DNA from: an uncultured Balneolaceae bacterium
Lineage (GTDB): Bacteria; Bacteroidota; Rhodothermia; Balneolales; Balneolaceae
Length of the DNA: 7,300 bases
Assembly: GCA_938003885.1 (NCBI GenBank)
Contig: CALKWT010000178.1
Location: 1-7,300 of the forward strand
Direction: 5' to 3'
Shown here: piece after piece, positions 5,572-7,300 of the stretch
How the letters are laid out: each line of letters opens with the position of its first letter
Numbering within the stretch: position 1 is the first letter of the stretch
Program-made: the position numbers and the translations under genes
The notes under the pieces: generated by a model
What the model saw: the letters and a program-made list of their open reading frames with translations, nothing else
What the model was told of the DNA's origin: nothing
Databases searched by the model: none

Positions 5572-5682
5572 TCTCAGCATCGCTTCCAGAAGGTTCTGCA
5601 AATCCCCGCGGTAGCTGTGTTCTCTTGATATACCTGTCTTATAGCGTTTGTTGATACTATTGATGTACTCCGAAAGCGTCAT
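5572..5682 (-). pseudogene. 5' remnant of a type ISP-like restriction-methyltransferase gene, cut by the IS
   Basis: From ATG 5682-5680 the minus strand encodes about 37 residues: MTLSEYINSINKRYKTG, then ISREHSYRGDLQNLLEAML. This resembles the very N-terminus of large type ISP/Eco57I-like single-chain restriction-modification proteins (nuclease, translocase and methyltransferase in one chain), which open with a similar block ending EHSYR-x-xL-xxLLE. After ~37 codons the frame runs into the right end of the IS3 element and continues only as meaningless IS sequence to a stop at 5521-5523. The expected downstream part (the intact protein is usually >900 residues) is absent on the far side of the IS: none of the three minus-strand frames left of 4395 resembles it. 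The gene was therefore interrupted and the rest deleted or moved. The family call is from memory of conserved motifs and not from a search. Confidence 0.65.
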
Positions 5683-5725
5683 ATGCCAAAAATTAATTGT
5701 AAAGCCATCCTGAATATAGTAAAAC

Positions 5726-5745
5726 AATCCTGTTTTTTCAGGATT
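5726..5745 (-). terminator. Perfect hairpin, weak terminator candidate
   Basis: AATCCTG (5726-5732) and CAGGATT (5739-5745) form a perfect 7-bp stem with a 6-nt loop. On the minus strand it is followed by GTTTTACT, a short broken T run, so a weak leftward intrinsic terminator is possible. On the plus strand no T run follows. It lies 43 bp upstream of the methyltransferase remnant's ATG. Confidence 0.35.
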
Positions 5746-6008
5746 CTATGTCTCCCTTCCGATTGAAGGTAAACGGTTCTTCGGATTCCGGGACGACTCT
5801 ATAATTATCCATGAACTATCTAACTTCTCTGATGATTTTGATTGTATCATAAAATGCTTTGGTTACCAGCTAAAGATGAGACATAACGAAGAGTGATATC
5901 CTAATTTGGAATTTATTCAGGTTGTTTAACAGACTGGTGTATAGTTGTCATATGTGGAGTGAGAATAAGTTAAGAAATATCTGTTATATGCTTATGAGGT
6001 AACCTTCC
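5746..6008. other. Gene-free, AT-rich scar between two restriction-modification fragments
   Basis: I see no reading frame of convincing length or character on either strand, no tRNA and no inverted repeats of note. A 24-codon minus-strand frame (5738-5812, MDNYRVVPESEEPFTF...) is open but too short to support. Multiple stops occur in every frame, as expected of decayed accessory DNA. Confidence 0.5.
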
Positions 6009-6218
6009 AGCCCCTATTATCGCGAAGCTTTTGCCAATGATTTAAAGAAAATGCTTCCCCGCATTCCATTGGTCGAAGATGTGCGGGATTTCTGGAAGTT
6101 TAGCAAAGCGGGACGGAAATTGGCTGATCTGCATATCCATTACGAAGAAGTACCCACATACGAAGGAGTGGAAGTCACAGGAGAAAACTCAGCCATAGAT
6201 AGAGTCCGAGCAGAGTAA
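6009..6218 (+). pseudogene. Near-C-terminal fragment of a type ISP-like restriction-methyltransferase gene
   Basis: The plus strand from about 6009 encodes SPYYREAFANDLKKMLPRIP, then a stretch containing FWKFSKAGRKLADLHIHYE and VEVTGE, in one open frame with a stop at 6216-6218. This resembles the block near the C-terminus of Eco57I/type ISP restriction-methyltransferases (x-HSPxYRE...FxxDLKKxLPRIPL...GxxLxDLH). An in-frame TAA at 6000-6002 marks the left break, and the homologous part ends near 6185. The last 14 or so codons overlap arsB in antisense and are probably not native. Only about 58 codons remain, without start, motor or methyltransferase motifs, so it is non-functional. It lies on the opposite strand from the 5' remnant at 5572-5682. 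The two may derive from one gene after inversion and deletion, or from two different genes. Confidence 0.7.
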
Positions 6219-7300
6219 AGAACAGAGTTGGGATGGTTAAAATGATTCCAATCTTAAAGTAATATCCCCAGGTTATTTTAATCCCTTTGGTAGATAGTAC
6301 ATGCAGCCAAAGCAAGGTTGCCAATGAACCGATGGGTGTAATTTTCGGGCCCAGATCCGATCCGATCACATTCGCATAGATCAGTGCCTCCCTCATCAGC
6401 CCATCCGTTGATGTAGCCTGAATCGCCAGTGCATCGATCATAACTGTGGGCATGTTGTTCATCACTGAGGAGAGGAAAGCAGCCAGAAAACCCATCAGCA
6501 TGGTGCCGGCAAAAAGTCCCCGGTCAGCCCCATGCTGAATAACCGTGGCGAGCAGATCCGTAAGGCCGGCATTTTGCAATCCGAAAACAACAACATACAT
6601 CCCGATGGAAAAGACAACGATAGACCAAGGTGCATTCCTCACCACTTTTCTTGTATTCACCGCTTCGCTGTTCCATCCCATCAGATAGAAGATAAGAGCA
6701 ACAATACCAGCCACAAATGACACCGGAACACCAATAAACTCAGCGGCAAAGTATCCGGCCAGCAGCACAGTTAATATGACCCACGACATCTTAAACATTT
6801 TATGATCCCGAATGGCGGATTCGGGTGACTGGATGTGATCCAGTGTATAGGTGGATGGAATATCCTTTCGATACACCAAGTACAAAACCAAAAGGCTGGA
6901 TAGAATTGCGAAGATATTCGGAACGACCATCCGGCTGGCATATTCGCCAAACTCGATCCCGAAGAAGTCGGCCGACACGATGTTCACCAGGTTGCTTACA
7001 ACCAGCGGAGTGGATGCCGTATCTGCGATGAAACCACAGGCCATGATGAATGGCAGAATCATCCTCTCTTTAAATTTGAGAGCTCGTACCATGGCAAGAA
7101 CAATAGGCGTAAGAATAAGCGCAGCTCCGTCATTTGCAAAAAATGCCGATACAACAGCTCCCAGCAGTGTTATGTAGACAAACATTTTGATGCCGCTTCC
7201 GTTGGCGAAACGAGCCATATGCAAAGCCGCCCATTCAAAAAAGCCGATTTCATCCAGTATCAGAGAAATGATGATGATGGCCACAAAGGTGAGCGTGGCA
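6175..7300 (-). CDS. arsB: Arsenite efflux permease ArsB, 5' end outside the window
   Basis: Inner-membrane transporter that expels arsenite (and antimonite), working alone on the proton gradient or with the ArsA ATPase. The visible 374 residues are strongly hydrophobic with about ten membrane segments. Counting from GTG 7284, motifs matching ArsB of the enterobacterial type include LDEIGFFEWAALH (10-22), FFANDGAALILTP (48-60), GFIADTAS (84-91), LVNIVSADFFG (99-109), MNNMPT (275-280) and SDLGPKITPIGSLATLLWLH (309-328). The true start lies beyond base 7300: the frame is open to the edge (ATLTF precedes the GTG), and compared with the ~429-residue family about 55-60 N-terminal residues are missing. 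The C-terminus (LWLSFLL) ends where ArsB proteins normally end, so the 3' side is intact although it abuts and overlaps a restriction-methyltransferase remnant on the other strand. Other ars genes, if present, would lie to the right. No terminator is seen after the stop. Confidence 0.95.
   Translation of the reverse strand, partial: ATLTFVAIIIISLILDEIGFFEWAALHMARFANGSGIKMFVYITLLGAVVSAFFANDGAALILTPIVLAMVRALKFKERMILPFIMACGFIADTASTPLVVSNLVNIVSADFFGIEFGEYASRMVVPNIFAILSSLLVLYLVYRKDIPSTYTLDHIQSPESAIRDHKMFKMSWVILTVLLAGYFAAEFIGVPVSFVAGIVALIFYLMGWNSEAVNTRKVVRNAPWSIVVFSIGMYVVVFGLQNAGLTDLLATVIQHGADRGLFAGTMLMGFLAAFLSSVMNNMPTVMIDALAIQATSTDGLMREALIYANVIGSDLGPKITPIGSLATLLWLHVLSTKGIKITWGYYFKIGIILTIPTLFFTLLGLYLWLSFLL

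Noticed and set aside
5521..5727. A 68-residue minus-strand frame as one small gene
   Set aside because: It crosses the IS border at 5571. Its C-terminal 17 residues are IS end sequence and its first 15 precede the likely ATG at 5682, so it is a chimera recorded as a pseudogene remnant.
5738..5812. 24-codon minus-strand frame (MDNYRVVPESEEPF...)
   Set aside because: It is too short, starts right after an in-frame stop, ends inside a hairpin and has no recognised homologue. It may be decayed coding DNA but cannot be supported.
6851..7177. 108-codon plus-strand frame opposite arsB
   Set aside because: It lies antisense to clearly conserved ArsB membrane segments, and its composition is typical of a shadow frame.

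Overview
This looks like chromosomal DNA of a bacterium from the Bacteroidota/Balneolota/Rhodothermota group. The lineage is an inference. It rests on Bacteroidota-type promoter elements (TTTG, about 20 nt, TAnnTTTG), weak Shine-Dalgarno signals, and the style of the housekeeping proteins. The genes adk, dtd and purM argue for a chromosome rather than a plasmid.

Left part (1-2577): adenylate kinase (adk) and a small secreted, probably outer-membrane, beta-barrel protein read rightward. They converge on a leftward two-gene unit: dtd (D-aminoacyl-tRNA deacylase), followed after one base by an alkaline-phosphatase/phosphoglycerate-mutase superfamily enzyme of unknown substrate.

Centre (2578-3123): this 546-bp gene-free, AT-rich stretch is the most striking part of the window. 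It holds about a dozen exact or one-mismatch DnaA boxes (TTATnCACA) on both strands in roughly 360 bp. The rightmost abutting pair is followed by a C/T-rich spacer, three CTA triplets (DnaA-trio type, 3'-GAT-5' on the other strand) and an AT-rich tract. This is the architecture expected of a bacterial chromosomal origin, so I propose it as oriC, found by motif only. It lies between the divergent genes dtd and purM, with no dnaA or dnaN in the window. A good Bacteroidota-type promoter for dtd sits inside it and overlaps a perfect DnaA box.

Right-centre (3124-5571): purM (AIR synthetase, TTG start) reads away from the origin. A 266-bp T/G-rich gap with a direct repeat follows, then a complete IS3-family element of the IS407 type, with imperfect inverted repeats, orfA, an A-AAA-AAG frameshift site and orfB with an intact DD(35)E triad.

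Right part (5572-7300): a scar of restriction-modification DNA. The first ~37 codons of a type ISP-like restriction-methyltransferase gene lie on the minus strand and are cut by the IS. About 58 codons from near the C-terminus of the same kind of protein lie on the opposite strand and run into the 3' end of arsB. The arsB gene (arsenite efflux permease) reads leftward; its 5' end is outside the window. The picture is a conserved origin-proximal housekeeping region whose right side has taken up, and partly lost, accessory defence and arsenic-resistance DNA through IS activity and rearrangement.
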